From the NCBI GenBank assembly GCA_017405115.1, contig JAFRBA010000200.1, positions 1-17,232 on the forward strand: a DNA stretch of 17,232 nt. Direction: 5' to 3'. Numbering within the stretch: position 1 is the first letter of the stretch; every line of letters begins with the position of its first letter. Shown piece by piece: positions 1 through 8,323 of the stretch. Made by a program: the position numbers and the translations under genes. The notes under the pieces are model-generated. The model saw only the letters and a program-made list of their open reading frames with translations, was not told the DNA's origin and made no database searches. Origin of the DNA: Kiritimatiellia bacterium. GTDB lineage: Bacteria; Verrucomicrobiota; Kiritimatiellia; RFP12; UBA1067.

Positions 1-305
1 AAGTGCTCTCGTGCGGCACCGCCTCTCCGCACCACGTTGCGAACTTAGTGCGCCGCCAGTAGCCGCCTGGACGAGCCGACGTGCGCGCGAGAGGACTTTC
101 GGCGGTGCGGCATGGCCGCGGGAATGTCGGTTCACCTCGGTGGGCATATGCGCAAGCAAAAGCCAGAGACTCGGTTGACTGCCAGGGGCCATGCCGCTGG
201 GACCGCCGAAATCCGGGTCGGGAGCAGCGTCGGACGGCAAGGCGGCGTTGTCGCGTTTCGTGATAGCTGCTCGATTCTTCGCGAATGCGCCCTGTGGGAC
301 CGGTC
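1..305. other. Stretch with no recognised gene
   Basis: This GC-rich stretch lies downstream of the PHP phosphatase stop. I read all frames and saw short open frames on both strands without recognisable motifs, ribosome-binding sites or family resemblance. A 10-bp inverted repeat (CGGCATGGCC at 109-118 and its complement at 187-196) could form a long-range stem, but I do not recognise a structured RNA: there is no RNase P, tmRNA or SRP core motif. Nothing firm can be called. Confidence 0.5.
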
Positions 306-1103
306 TTAGTCGAAGATGGGGTCTGCGTATCGCTCTGCGTCGCCGAAGCGGTCGAACGCACAGTCCAGGGCGTCCGCGGAATGCGCGTCGGACGACAGCA
401 CGAACCGCACGCCGCGTGCGCGAAGGAGCGCCCGGAACTCCGCGGACGGATACGCGTCGTCCAACCATCCGCGCGATATTGCGCCGGTGTTCACCTCGAC
501 GACCTTGCCTGACGCCGCAATGGCGTCCGCAGTGCGCTCCAGCTCCTCGCGGTACCACGCCGAGGCCTCGTCGAAGTACGGGTGCTTAGCGTTGAACTTG
601 CGCACGAGGTCGGGGTGGCCGACGACGTCGAAGTCGAACGCGACCGAATCGCGGACTTCCGCGAAGTAGGCCTTCACGAACGCCGTGGAGTCGCCGCCGA
701 AGTGGTCGCGGATGCCAGCCTCCAGCAGCGGGGGAGAATGGTCGACCGGCACCAACGTCCCGTCCGCCGCGCGCACGAAGTGCACGGAACCGATCATGTA
801 GTCCGGCGACACCGAGGCATACGCCGCGCGAGACGGCTCCGCGCCTCCCGGCACGTAGTCGGCCTCCACGCCACAGAGGATGCGCAGGCGGCTCCGGTAC
901 TCGTCGGCGAGCGCGCGCACCTCCGCCGCGTAGCGCGGCGCCTTCTCCGGCGTCAGAACCCAGTCTACGTCGTCCTGCGGCAGCATCGCGTGCGAGGAGA
1001 AGCCAAGCGCGTCGAAGCCCTTCGCCAGCGCCGCCTCCGCCATCTCGCGGGTGGTGTTCCTGCCGTCGCACCATGTCGTGTGTGTATGGTAGTTCGTCTT
1101 CAC
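306..1103 (-). CDS. Histidinol-phosphatase, PHP family (HisJ-like)
   Basis: A 265-residue protein of the PHP metal-dependent phosphoesterase superfamily, most like HisJ-type histidinol-phosphatases (dephosphorylation of L-histidinol phosphate in histidine biosynthesis, cytoplasmic). Visible metal-site motifs in order are HTH (residues 6-8) with WCDG (11-14), SSHAM (36-40), GVEADY (78-83), IGSVHFV (104-110), GHPDL (162-166) and SSDAH (237-241). The length fits HisJ. I chose the GTG at 1101-1103 because the next residues are the conserved KTNYHTH and an AGAGG lies upstream; a longer open frame exists but it runs back through hydF in another frame. GTG overlaps the hydF TGA as GTGA, so the two are probably translationally coupled. 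No other his genes are in the window, so another PHP substrate is possible. The superfamily is certain; the exact substrate is an inference. Confidence 0.85.
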   Translation of the reverse strand: MKTNYHTHTTWCDGRNTTREMAEAALAKGFDALGFSSHAMLPQDDVDWVLTPEKAPRYAAEVRALADEYRSRLRILCGVEADYVPGGAEPSRAAYASVSPDYMIGSVHFVRAADGTLVPVDHSPPLLEAGIRDHFGGDSTAFVKAYFAEVRDSVAFDFDVVGHPDLVRKFNAKHPYFDEASAWYREELERTADAIAASGKVVEVNTGAISRGWLDDAYPSAEFRALLRARGVRFVLSSDAHSADALDCAFDRFGDAERYADPIFD

Positions 1104-2239
1104 GGCATCACCTCTTCCGGCTTGAGGCCGTTCGCCATTGCGAGCAGGAGCCCGTAGTTGACCATCTCCACCCCGGCTTCCGCCGCAACCGCGATCCGGC
1201 GGCGGACCTCCCGCCGCGTCAGCATGCAGCCGCCGCAGTGCACGACCAGCGCAGGCTTCGCATCCGCCGGGATGTCGAACGAGCCGCCGCTTGCAAAGAC
1301 GAAGTCGAGCTTCTTTCCGGTGAGAGCGCGCAGCGCCCTGGGGATCTTGACCGTCCCTATGTCGTTGCACTGGCGGTGGTGCGTGCACCCCTCCGCGACG
1401 AGCACCGTGTCGCCGTCCCTGAGCGCGGACACCGCCTCCATGCCCTTCACGTACGCCGCAAGGTCGCCCTTCTGCCGCGCAAAGAGAATCGAGAACGACG
1501 TGAGGCGCACCGGCCTGCCTTCCGCGCGCGCGGCGTCCACCACGGCGCGGACCTCCCCGAACGCCTGGGAGTCGGTGACGACCACCGTCGGGCGAGAATC
1601 TGACGGCGGAAGCTCCGCGAGGAGCCCGGCGAGTTCGGCGGGCTGGCAGACGGAACACGTCGCGTGCCGGTCGAGGCAGTCGCGCATGGTCTGCACCTGC
1701 GGCAGTATGAGCCGCCCCTTCGGGGCACTCTCGTCGATTGGGCACACGCAGATCACGCGGTCGCCGGCGGAGACGAGCCCGTCCAGGATCCCCGGCTCAG
1801 TCTCGACCCTTACGGACGCGACGCGGCGCCTCAGCGCCTCCACCGAGTCGCCGCGGCGGTACTCAATGACGGGGACGGACCGCCTTCTGCACTCCTCGTC
1901 GAACGCCGCGCGGGCGCCGCAGGCGAGCGAGCCTGCCTCGTCCCCTTCGACCCAGACCGCTATGTCCGCAGTCGCGAGCACCGCCAGCGAGCGCCGCACG
2001 CGCTCGACGCCGAGCGGCCCCTCGTCGTCCAGCCCCGCCGTGTCAGTAACTAGGCACGGCCCGAGCGGAAGTATCTCCATCGCCTTCGAGACAGGGTCCG
2101 TGGTGGTGCCCGGCACGTCGCTCACGATCGCGACGTCCTGTCCGCAGAACGCATTGACGAGCGTGGACTTCCCCGCGTTCCGCATTCCGAAGAACGCGAT
2201 GCGTATCCTGTTGCCGCTTGGCGTGTCGTTGAGGCTCAT
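1100..2239 (-). CDS. hydF: [FeFe]-hydrogenase maturation GTPase HydF
   Basis: HydF is the GTPase scaffold on which the 2Fe subcluster of the [FeFe]-hydrogenase H-cluster is built before transfer to HydA; it works with the radical-SAM enzymes HydE and HydG. The 379-residue protein has the family start MSLNDTPSGNR, a P-loop GMRNAGKST (18-26), the G2-type segment PGTTTDP (43-49), G3 DTAG (66-69), a middle dimerisation region and the diagnostic C-terminal cluster motif: C285, H287, then 46 residues to H334-C335 and C338 (CxHx46HCxxC). The usual G4 NKxD is not obvious; YRRGD stands near residue 127. The length is normal. AAGGAG sits only 1 nt from the ATG, but the family N-terminus supports this start. 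It lies 39 bp after the GH109 gene and overlaps the PHP gene. The gene implies an anaerobe with [FeFe]-hydrogenase; hydE, hydG and hydA are not in the window. Confidence 0.95.
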   Translation of the reverse strand: MSLNDTPSGNRIRIAFFGMRNAGKSTLVNAFCGQDVAIVSDVPGTTTDPVSKAMEILPLGPCLVTDTAGLDDEGPLGVERVRRSLAVLATADIAVWVEGDEAGSLACGARAAFDEECRRRSVPVIEYRRGDSVEALRRRVASVRVETEPGILDGLVSAGDRVICVCPIDESAPKGRLILPQVQTMRDCLDRHATCSVCQPAELAGLLAELPPSDSRPTVVVTDSQAFGEVRAVVDAARAEGRPVRLTSFSILFARQKGDLAAYVKGMEAVSALRDGDTVLVAEGCTHHRQCNDIGTVKIPRALRALTGKKLDFVFASGGSFDIPADAKPALVVHCGGCMLTRREVRRRIAVAAEAGVEMVNYGLLLAMANGLKPEEVMP

Positions 2240-2278
2240 GCTCCTTGGGTATTCACTGTCGCAGCGGACGCCGCAAGG

Positions 2279-3790
2279 TCAGATGTTCATCTGGGAGTCG
2301 TCGCGGCGGACCTTGTCCTCCCCGAGACCGAGCTTCTTCACGTCGACGCTGACGATTCCGAGCGGCTTGGCGGTCTTCCAGCCGCCGCGCGTGAAGTCCG
2401 GCACGTCCACGTAGCGGCGCTCGCGCACAGAGCGCTCGGTCAGCTCGACGAGGCTGCTCCAGGCGGCCAGGTCGTAGACGTCCATGTCAAGGGGGAGCCC
2501 GTTCTGCAGGCAGTACGCCCAGCGGAGGTCCATGAGGAAGTCCATGCCTCCGTGCCCCCCGACCTTCTTGGCGATCTCGCCGGCCTCCTTGAAGTAGGGG
2601 TGGCGGAATTTCTCGCGTATCTCCTCCGTCTCCTTCATGTCGAAGTAGCCGGGGATGTGCTGTCCGCGCTTGCGCTCCCATGCGAGCCTTACGCCGTTGC
2701 CCTGCTTGAACGGGTCGCTGTAGTCCTCGCCGGAAGAGCTGTCGCCGAAGTAGCAGCCTCTGAAGATCCCCTTGGTGCCGGAGAGGAGGTTGATGCGCGT
2801 GTACGGGCGGGGCGAGCTCACGTCGTGCTGCACCATGATCGTGCGCCCTAGCGCGGTCTTCACGACGGTCGTGTTCATGTCGCCCATCTTCACGCGCAGA
2901 CTGGCGCGCCAGTCGTCCGCCGGGAACATGTCGCGGGCGTAGGCCTCGTAGTTGGCCTGGCGCGAGTCCATCGAGACGAGCTCCGTCATCACGTCGCCGC
3001 GGTTTATGTTCATGTACTGGCAGACCGGGCCGAGCCCGTGCGTCGGATATCCGTTGCCCCCGTGGTCCTTGTTGTACCTGAGGCGCCAGAAGTCGTAGTA
3101 GCCCCTGTTCCAGGACCCGGGGCGTATCTCCGGGTCGTCGCAGTAGCACATCCCGCGCAGGTCGTGGATGTACGCGGCCTCGCCGTGCACGAGGTCCCCG
3201 AACTTGCCCTGGCGGCAGAGGTTGAGGCACAACAGCTCCGCCTCGCCGTAGCAGCAGTTCTCGAGGATCATGGCGTGCACGCGGCTCTTCTCCGCGGACT
3301 CCACGAAGTCCCAGCATTCGTCGACCGTCAGCGCGCTCGGGACCTCCACGAAGGCGTGCTTGCCGGCCCGGACCGCGGCGATTCCGATCGGCGCGTGCAT
3401 CTGCCATCCGGTGCATACGTAGACAACGTCAACGTCGTCGGACTCCACCATCCTCTTGTACGCCTCCGGACCGAGGTACTCCTTCGCCTTGGCGTAGCCG
3501 CCCTTCGCGAGGAACTCGTTGCAGGCGTCAAGCCTGTTCTGCCTCAAGTCGCACACTGCGGTCACCACGCATCCAGGTATCCCGGAGATTCGCCTGAGCG
3601 CCCCGGTGCCGCGCCCGCCGAGGCCGGCGAAGCCGACTCGGATCCGCTTCATCGGCTTGCAGGCGAAGCCCTGCAGCGAGCCGCCGCCCGCGATCTTCAT
3701 CGCGCCGCGGCCCATGCACCCGGCGGCGACCGCAGCGACGCCCATCCACGCCGTGCCCTTGAGGAAGTCCCTCCTGCTAGAACTGCCCAT
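2279..3790 (-). CDS. GH109-type Gfo/Idh/MocA protein with Tat leader
   Basis: A 503-residue NAD(P)-binding Gfo/Idh/MocA protein closely resembling glycoside hydrolase family 109. GH109 alpha-N-acetylgalactosaminidases use tightly bound NAD in a redox-assisted mechanism. The N-terminus SSSRRDFLKG is a twin-arginine leader with a hydrophobic run and AAGC (Cys25), so Tat export and possibly lipidation are likely. Then come the Rossmann loop GLGGRGTG (56-63), VCDLRQNR (79-86), FVEVPSALT (147-155), ENCCYG (177-182) and GNGYPTHGLGP (245-255), which carries the Tyr and His that are catalytic in characterised GH109 enzymes. GGGGTG lies upstream of the ATG. It sits 40 bp after the DUF2723 gene and 39 bp before hydF. 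A role in glycan or mucin-type sugar removal fits a gut organism but is inferred. Other exported Gfo/Idh/MocA oxidoreductases share the leader; the HGLGP block favours GH109. Confidence 0.88.
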   Translation of the reverse strand: MGSSSRRDFLKGTAWMGVAAVAAGCMGRGAMKIAGGGSLQGFACKPMKRIRVGFAGLGGRGTGALRRISGIPGCVVTAVCDLRQNRLDACNEFLAKGGYAKAKEYLGPEAYKRMVESDDVDVVYVCTGWQMHAPIGIAAVRAGKHAFVEVPSALTVDECWDFVESAEKSRVHAMILENCCYGEAELLCLNLCRQGKFGDLVHGEAAYIHDLRGMCYCDDPEIRPGSWNRGYYDFWRLRYNKDHGGNGYPTHGLGPVCQYMNINRGDVMTELVSMDSRQANYEAYARDMFPADDWRASLRVKMGDMNTTVVKTALGRTIMVQHDVSSPRPYTRINLLSGTKGIFRGCYFGDSSSGEDYSDPFKQGNGVRLAWERKRGQHIPGYFDMKETEEIREKFRHPYFKEAGEIAKKVGGHGGMDFLMDLRWAYCLQNGLPLDMDVYDLAAWSSLVELTERSVRERRYVDVPDFTRGGWKTAKPLGIVSVDVKKLGLGEDKVRRDDSQMNI

Positions 3791-3830
3791 CTCTCACCCC
3801 TGTCAATTGGCCTCCTCCAGGAGGCGACTG

Positions 3831-6800
3831 CTACTTGCGCCTGAACAGAGGCGCGGCGATCTCGTAGAGCTCCTGGTCCTTCTGCAGCCTGTTGAAAAGC
3901 CCCTGTGCGTCGATGCGGTAGCCCTGTATGAAGCTCTGCTGCGCGGCCTGCCTGCGCCCCGTGCGGTGCTGGAGCTTCGCGAGGTCGGCCCATGCGTTCG
4001 CGTCTTCCATGGGCTTGAGCTTCAGGTAGCGGTTCAGGGCGTTCTCGGCGTCGGCATCCATGCGGGCTTCCATGAAGAGCCTCGCGGCGAAAATCAGCGA
4101 CGCCGCGTCCGACAGCTTGTCCGCCAGGCCGTGCAGCAGCTGCGCGGCCTCCCGGATGCGCCCCACCTCGGAATAGCAGCGCACGAGCGACAGTGCGTCC
4201 GCATCCTCGAGCTTGCCGCCCGATTCGCGCCGCTTGGCCTCTATGCGGGCAATCTCCTCGGTGAGCGAACGTATGCGCACGACGTAGTTCTTCAGGCCCT
4301 CCGTCCGCCTGTTGTTGGGGTCGATGAGGTCGGTGTAGGCCATCATGTCCAGTACGACGTCCCACCGGCGGAACGGCAGCAGGCACTCCTGCGCGTAGCG
4401 GAACGTCGCCTCCGGCGAGGCCGGATAGAGAAGGCATGCCTCGCGGAAGGCCTGCGACGCCTCGCGGAAGCGCCCCTGACGCTGGTAGAGGCCGGCTATC
4501 GCCGCGCGCAGCTTCGAGAACGACTTCTGGCCTGCGAAGTCGCGGCGGTACATCGGGTCGTCGAGGAGGCGGCGCGAGTACCAGTCCCAGAAGTCCATGT
4601 CCTTCGCGGCGGTCTTCGCGTCGTACGGCGTCTGCTCCGCGTTGATCTTCATGATGAGGCCGTGGGGCGAGAGGTAGGGGTACATCCACTGTATCACGTA
4701 GCTCTCCTCGACGTAGAACGAGTGGCGCAGGCGGTCGTGGTCGTGCATCATCTTGGTGAGGATGCCGTTGATCTCCATCACGCCCAGGGCGCCCGTCACC
4801 TGGACGCGCCCGTTCTCTATCTTGAGGTCGCCGTTCGCGGGCCTCACGCCGCGCTGCACTTCGTCGACGTAGACGTTGAACGCCTCGGCGGAGTCCTCCT
4901 TCGACGGGATCCATATCTCGTCACCGTACAGGTCGCGCTCCACCGACATGTAGGTGTCGTCCGCTAGTGCGTTCTGCGTTATGAGGTATACGTCGGGGCG
5001 GAACATCGCCGAGTAGATCATGTACGTGGGCACGAAACGCCCCGGGTCGGTGCCGCCGAAGAAGATGGAGAACGGCTCCATCGGCTCTGGCCAGTCGGGG
5101 TCGGGCAGCGGCTCCTCGTCGGCCACGATCTGCTCCTTGATCGCCTTCGCGCCCTCGAGCTGGTACGCGCCGAACTGCCAGCCGAACGTGTGCCCGTTCT
5201 GCTCGTTGCCGCCCAGCTTGAACGCCACTTCGTTCACGCCGAGCCTGTAGTTGCCGCAGTAGTTGTCGACTATCGGATAGACCAGCGACACGACGATCAT
5301 CAGGGCCGCCGCCGCGATCGCCGCGGTATTCAGCCTGGCCCCGCCGATGCGAGGCACAAACCATCGCAGCGCGAAGAACGCCGCGAATACGAGCCCGTAG
5401 CCGATCCACATCGCCAGCATCGCGTGGGACGAGATGAACTTCACCTTCTGGATGAAGCCGTCCTGCAGGTCGCCCTTCACGTTCGCGAGCGCGATCAGCA
5501 GGATGCTCATCAGGAGGAAGCACACGAGCGCCGGCACCATCCACTGCCAGAACGCCTTCCTGTTCTCCTTCTTCACGATCCAGTGTCCGGCCGCGAACGG
5601 CACGATCGCAAACGGAATGAGCAGGTCGGTGAACTGCACGCGCACGTCCTCGAAGTAGTTGAGTATCTGCCCCCAGGTTGGCTTCTGGAAGCCTATCGCC
5701 TCGTACTGCCCGCGCATGATCGCGTGCTTGAAGCCCTCCCACGTGCGCGGATAGCCCCAGTTCATCGGCGGGTTGCGGAGGTCGGAGACAATCGGCATGT
5801 ATACGTAGAACGAGACGCCGAGCTGGGCGAAGAACGCCGCGCCCGCCACGCTGCGCCCGTTCGGCAGCGACAGCCACGCCATCGCGAGCAGCACGAAGTT
5901 CCAGGCGATTCCCCACCAGAACCACCAGCTCTGCGGATGGGTGAGGCCGTTCATCGCGCCATGGCGGAGGAGCGTGAAGACCGCGATGTGGAGACCCGCC
6001 ACCGGTATCGCGAAGCAGAGTCCCTTCTTCGTGAAGGAGGCGAGCGCAAAGAGCACCGCGACGAGCAGCCAGAACATGAACGTCGACTTGCCCCAGGGGA
6101 ACGGCTTGCCGGCATAGCCTGCGTCGCCGGCCGAGTGAACCAACGCGGCGACGGCGATCGCCGCTACGGCGAACCCCGCGGAGATGCAGACGAGCTTCAT
6201 CGACTTCGGGTCCGCGAGACGCTCGTCCCCGCGAAGCGCCGCCAGCATCGCCGCCACCACCGAGCCCGCCACGAGCGCCGCGATGAGCGCGTAGCGCGTA
6301 GGCTCTATGAGCGGCGCGACTGGCGCGGTTATGCCGCTCCACGTGTTCTTCGACACGAATACGAACGACGCAAGGAGCATCAGCGCGGCGCCGCCCCCGC
6401 CGCCGTAGAGCAGGGCCTTCTCGGCCTTCTCCGGCTCTCCGCGGCCCTTCAACACAACCGCAGCGACTATCGAGACGACGAGCGCGGCCACGGCAAGCAC
6501 GAGAACCGTCGTCGACGGCGTGGTCACCGCACTGCCGACGAGCGCCGCGTGCTTGTTGATGACGTCGGCCTGCATGCTGGCGTCGGCGCGCATGAGCTGG
6601 CCGATCTGGAGCACCTGCCATGTCATGCCGACCGGGACCATGTAGATGAAGACATCCCGGAAAAGCCCCACGTTCCTCATCAATATGACGAGCGCGAGCG
6701 GTACGATCGCGAAGAGCAGCACCTGGTAGTTCGTAAGCCCCAGTCCGAACACGAAGGCCGTGAACCAGAGCATCTTGTCCGTCGGCCTGCGCATCCAGCG

Positions 6801-7334
6801 GTACGAGAGCAGGAACACCCACATGAGGAAGAGGGCGTTGAGCGAGTATATCTCGACGATCGTCGACTGCGACCACTCCACCGGCGAGAGCGCGAACGTG
6901 AGGGCGCCCGCGACGCCGCCGCCGAAAGAAAGCCACTTGCCGCACCCCTCCATGGGCAGGGGCTCGGGGACGCCCGAGTCCCCGTCCGTCGTCAGGCCAA
7001 TAAAGTCGCGGCTCGACCGGCATATCAGCATCGCGGTGCAGCCGGCGGCGAACGCGCCGAACACCGCCGAGCAGAGGCTGGTCGCCCACGCCGGGGTCGG
7101 ATGCCCCATGTACGTCACCCACGAGAACGCCTTGCAGAAGAGCCATGAGCAGAACGTCCAGAACGGGTAGCCGGGCGGATGCGGCACCCCGAGGTTAGCG
7201 GCCGCTGTCGCCAGCTCGCCGGAGTCCTCGAGGCCCACGGATGGGCCCAGCGTCAGAAAATACACGACGAACGTTATGAGCGTGGCAGTCCAGAACGCCG
7301 CCCAGTCCAGCCTGGTAAAGAATCTTTCCTTCAT
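3831..7334 (-). CDS. DUF2723 membrane glycosyltransferase with C-terminal TPRs
   Basis: A 1167-residue integral membrane protein of the DUF2723 family, related to GT-C (PMT/ArnT-like) lipid-linked sugar transferases. After the first helix (about 17-30) comes GPSVGLEDSGEL (30-41), whose Asp-Ser-Gly-Glu matches the acidic first-loop motif of the superfamily, followed by GVPHPPGYPFW, a DUF2723 signature. Many hydrophobic helices fill the first two thirds, interrupted by segments such as NPPMNWGYPRTWEGF. A soluble part with FFGGTDPGRFVPTYM follows, and the last ~250 residues read as TPR helices (YQRQGRFREASQAFREA; RTGRRQAAQQSFIQG). I chose the ATG at 7332-7334 because MKERFFTRLDW leads directly into helix 1; the frame stays open upstream but only across the HAD gene. 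The start has no Shine-Dalgarno, and a TATAAT lies 10 nt upstream. It heads the operon with GH109, hydF and PHP. The acceptor (protein or lipid) is unknown. Confidence 0.88.
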   Translation of the reverse strand: MKERFFTRLDWAAFWTATLITFVVYFLTLGPSVGLEDSGELATAAANLGVPHPPGYPFWTFCSWLFCKAFSWVTYMGHPTPAWATSLCSAVFGAFAAGCTAMLICRSSRDFIGLTTDGDSGVPEPLPMEGCGKWLSFGGGVAGALTFALSPVEWSQSTIVEIYSLNALFLMWVFLLSYRWMRRPTDKMLWFTAFVFGLGLTNYQVLLFAIVPLALVILMRNVGLFRDVFIYMVPVGMTWQVLQIGQLMRADASMQADVINKHAALVGSAVTTPSTTVLVLAVAALVVSIVAAVVLKGRGEPEKAEKALLYGGGGGAALMLLASFVFVSKNTWSGITAPVAPLIEPTRYALIAALVAGSVVAAMLAALRGDERLADPKSMKLVCISAGFAVAAIAVAALVHSAGDAGYAGKPFPWGKSTFMFWLLVAVLFALASFTKKGLCFAIPVAGLHIAVFTLLRHGAMNGLTHPQSWWFWWGIAWNFVLLAMAWLSLPNGRSVAGAAFFAQLGVSFYVYMPIVSDLRNPPMNWGYPRTWEGFKHAIMRGQYEAIGFQKPTWGQILNYFEDVRVQFTDLLIPFAIVPFAAGHWIVKKENRKAFWQWMVPALVCFLLMSILLIALANVKGDLQDGFIQKVKFISSHAMLAMWIGYGLVFAAFFALRWFVPRIGGARLNTAAIAAAALMIVVSLVYPIVDNYCGNYRLGVNEVAFKLGGNEQNGHTFGWQFGAYQLEGAKAIKEQIVADEEPLPDPDWPEPMEPFSIFFGGTDPGRFVPTYMIYSAMFRPDVYLITQNALADDTYMSVERDLYGDEIWIPSKEDSAEAFNVYVDEVQRGVRPANGDLKIENGRVQVTGALGVMEINGILTKMMHDHDRLRHSFYVEESYVIQWMYPYLSPHGLIMKINAEQTPYDAKTAAKDMDFWDWYSRRLLDDPMYRRDFAGQKSFSKLRAAIAGLYQRQGRFREASQAFREACLLYPASPEATFRYAQECLLPFRRWDVVLDMMAYTDLIDPNNRRTEGLKNYVVRIRSLTEEIARIEAKRRESGGKLEDADALSLVRCYSEVGRIREAAQLLHGLADKLSDAASLIFAARLFMEARMDADAENALNRYLKLKPMEDANAWADLAKLQHRTGRRQAAQQSFIQGYRIDAQGLFNRLQKDQELYEIAAPLFRRK

Positions 7335-7344
7335 AGATTGGCGT

Positions 7345-7355
7345 ATTATACCAAA
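7345..7355 (-). promoter_or_regulatory. Candidate extended -10 promoter of the DUF2723 operon
   Basis: On the minus strand the sequence reads TTTGGTATAATACGCC with a perfect TATAAT at 7350-7345. Transcription would begin near 7338, only about 3-4 nt before the ATG at 7334, and no ribosome-binding site is present, so the mRNA may be leaderless. I see no good -35 hexamer. The same TTTGRTATAMT context recurs at 8726-8736 and 12254-12264. Confidence 0.55.
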
Positions 7356-7384
7356 AAAAATGGTGACCGAACCGCCTTGCCGGC

Positions 7385-8227
7385 CTATGCCTCCACCCGG
7401 TCGAATGTCTCGACGACCGCCGCAGGCGGCGTGCCGCCGTAGCGCGCAAGGTCGTCGAGAGTGGTCTCGCCGGAGAGCACGCACACGAAGTCGACGCCGG
7501 CGTTGTCCGCTATCGCCTTGTCGGTGTAGAGCCTGTCGCCGACCACCGCGACCTGCTCGGGATCGAACTGCGAGAGCACCGGCGCGAGCAGCGTCGGCGA
7601 CGGCTTGCCGAACACGTGGCTGGGCTTCATACCGTTGGTGATCTCGAGGAACTTCATCATGCCGCCGATGTCCGGTATGGGGCCGCGCTCGGATGGACAG
7701 CAGTTGTCGGGATGCGTCGCGACGAAGTCCACAGGCGCCTGGTTCGCCGTGCGGATCGGGCACATCGGGCTCGGCGGCACGTTCCTCATGTTCCAGAGGC
7801 TCGTCGCCTTCGCAAGCTTGTCGTACGTGAGCTCCTTGTCGTAGGTGAGCGCGATGAGCTCGTTCCGCTCAGGGTCGTAGCCGAAGCTCACACCGGCGTC
7901 CGCAAGGCGCTCCTCCATGTGGGCCTTCACCTTCTCGCTCGCAAGCAGATAGACGGACTTGTACCCCTTCTCGCGTATGTAGGACTCGAGGGTGATCAGG
8001 GGGGTCAGTATCTGCTCGGGCACGACGGGAATCGCGGCACCGGCTATCTTCTTCATGTACTCCTCGGGGCACTTCGAGGTGTTGTTCGTGAGGTAGAAGA
8101 ACCGGAACCGTCCGCTGTTCGTGTTCCGTATCACGAAGTCAACGGCGGACTGGATGGGGTTCGGGCCCATGAAAAGCGTGCCGTCTAGGTCGCATACGAA
8201 TGCCTTTTTCTTTGTTATGTCAAACAT
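7385..8227 (-). CDS. HAD-IIA (NagD-like) phosphatase
   Basis: A 280-residue HAD-superfamily hydrolase of subfamily IIA (NagD/PGP type), a cytosolic phosphatase for small phosphorylated metabolites. Motif I is CDLDGT (12-17) with nucleophile Asp13; motif II is YLTNNTS (45-51); the C2 cap includes THPDNCCPSERGPIPDIG (171-188), matching the NagD cap pattern; motif III Lys208 is in FGKPSP; motif IV is VVGDRLYTD (228-236). All catalytic residues are present. The cap carries a somewhat long insertion (about 148-162, PPSPMCPIRT) compared with typical members as I recall them. GGTGGAGAGAG lies just upstream of the ATG. It follows the DUF1667 gene by 92 bp that are filled by an 8-bp tandem repeat, and precedes the DUF2723 promoter. 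Its substrate cannot be named. Confidence 0.85.
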   Translation of the reverse strand: MFDITKKKAFVCDLDGTLFMGPNPIQSAVDFVIRNTNSGRFRFFYLTNNTSKCPEEYMKKIAGAAIPVVPEQILTPLITLESYIREKGYKSVYLLASEKVKAHMEERLADAGVSFGYDPERNELIALTYDKELTYDKLAKATSLWNMRNVPPSPMCPIRTANQAPVDFVATHPDNCCPSERGPIPDIGGMMKFLEITNGMKPSHVFGKPSPTLLAPVLSQFDPEQVAVVGDRLYTDKAIADNAGVDFVCVLSGETTLDDLARYGGTPPAAVVETFDRVEA

Positions 8228-8230
8228 ACT

Positions 8231-8323
8231 CTCTCCACCCCTTCACCTTTCCACTCTTTCACTTTTCCACTTCTCCACTTTTCCACCTTTCCACCTTTCA
8301 ACCTTTCAACTCTTCACCCTCAC
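8231..8323 (-). repeat. 8-bp purine-rich tandem repeat (GTGGAAAR)
   Basis: Ten uninterrupted 8-base units run from 8231 to 8310 (plus-strand form YYYYYCAC/CAAC; minus-strand consensus GTGGAAAR), followed by two shortened units up to the DUF1667 stop. The units differ mainly by purine-for-purine changes on the minus strand. The array fills the gap between DUF1667 and the HAD gene and ends next to the HAD start, so it also supplies several Shine-Dalgarno-like GGTGGA and AGG cores. A related 7-bp array (GTGTAAA) occurs at 14829-14856. Confidence 0.85.

Noticed and set aside
1..305. Structured RNA (RNase P, SRP, tmRNA)
   Set aside because: A 10-bp inverted repeat and some SRP-like GGGAGCAGC sequence are present, but the conserved cores of these RNAs are absent.
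1104..1745. N-terminal extension of the PHP phosphatase frame
   Set aside because: The extension is an out-of-frame reading of hydF; the PHP family begins at the HTH motif next to the GTG at 1103.
3519..4967. Long plus-strand open frame of about 480 codons
   Set aside because: It is antisense to the GH109 and DUF2723 genes, with Val/Leu/Arg/His-biased composition and no motif.
5190..7148. Long plus-strand open frame of about 650 codons
   Set aside because: It is antisense to the DUF2723 gene, has an Arg/His/Glu-heavy composition typical of the reverse frame of GC-rich DNA, and shows no domain.
7351..7384. Intrinsic terminator after the HAD gene
   Set aside because: There is a T8 run on the minus strand but only a weak four-pair stem before it, and the T-run overlaps the promoter element.
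7335..7763. N-terminal extension of the DUF2723 frame
   Set aside because: It is an out-of-frame reading of the HAD gene and would place residues ahead of the normal first helix.
8231..8323. CRISPR-like array
   Set aside because: Units are only 8 bp, contiguous and without spacers.
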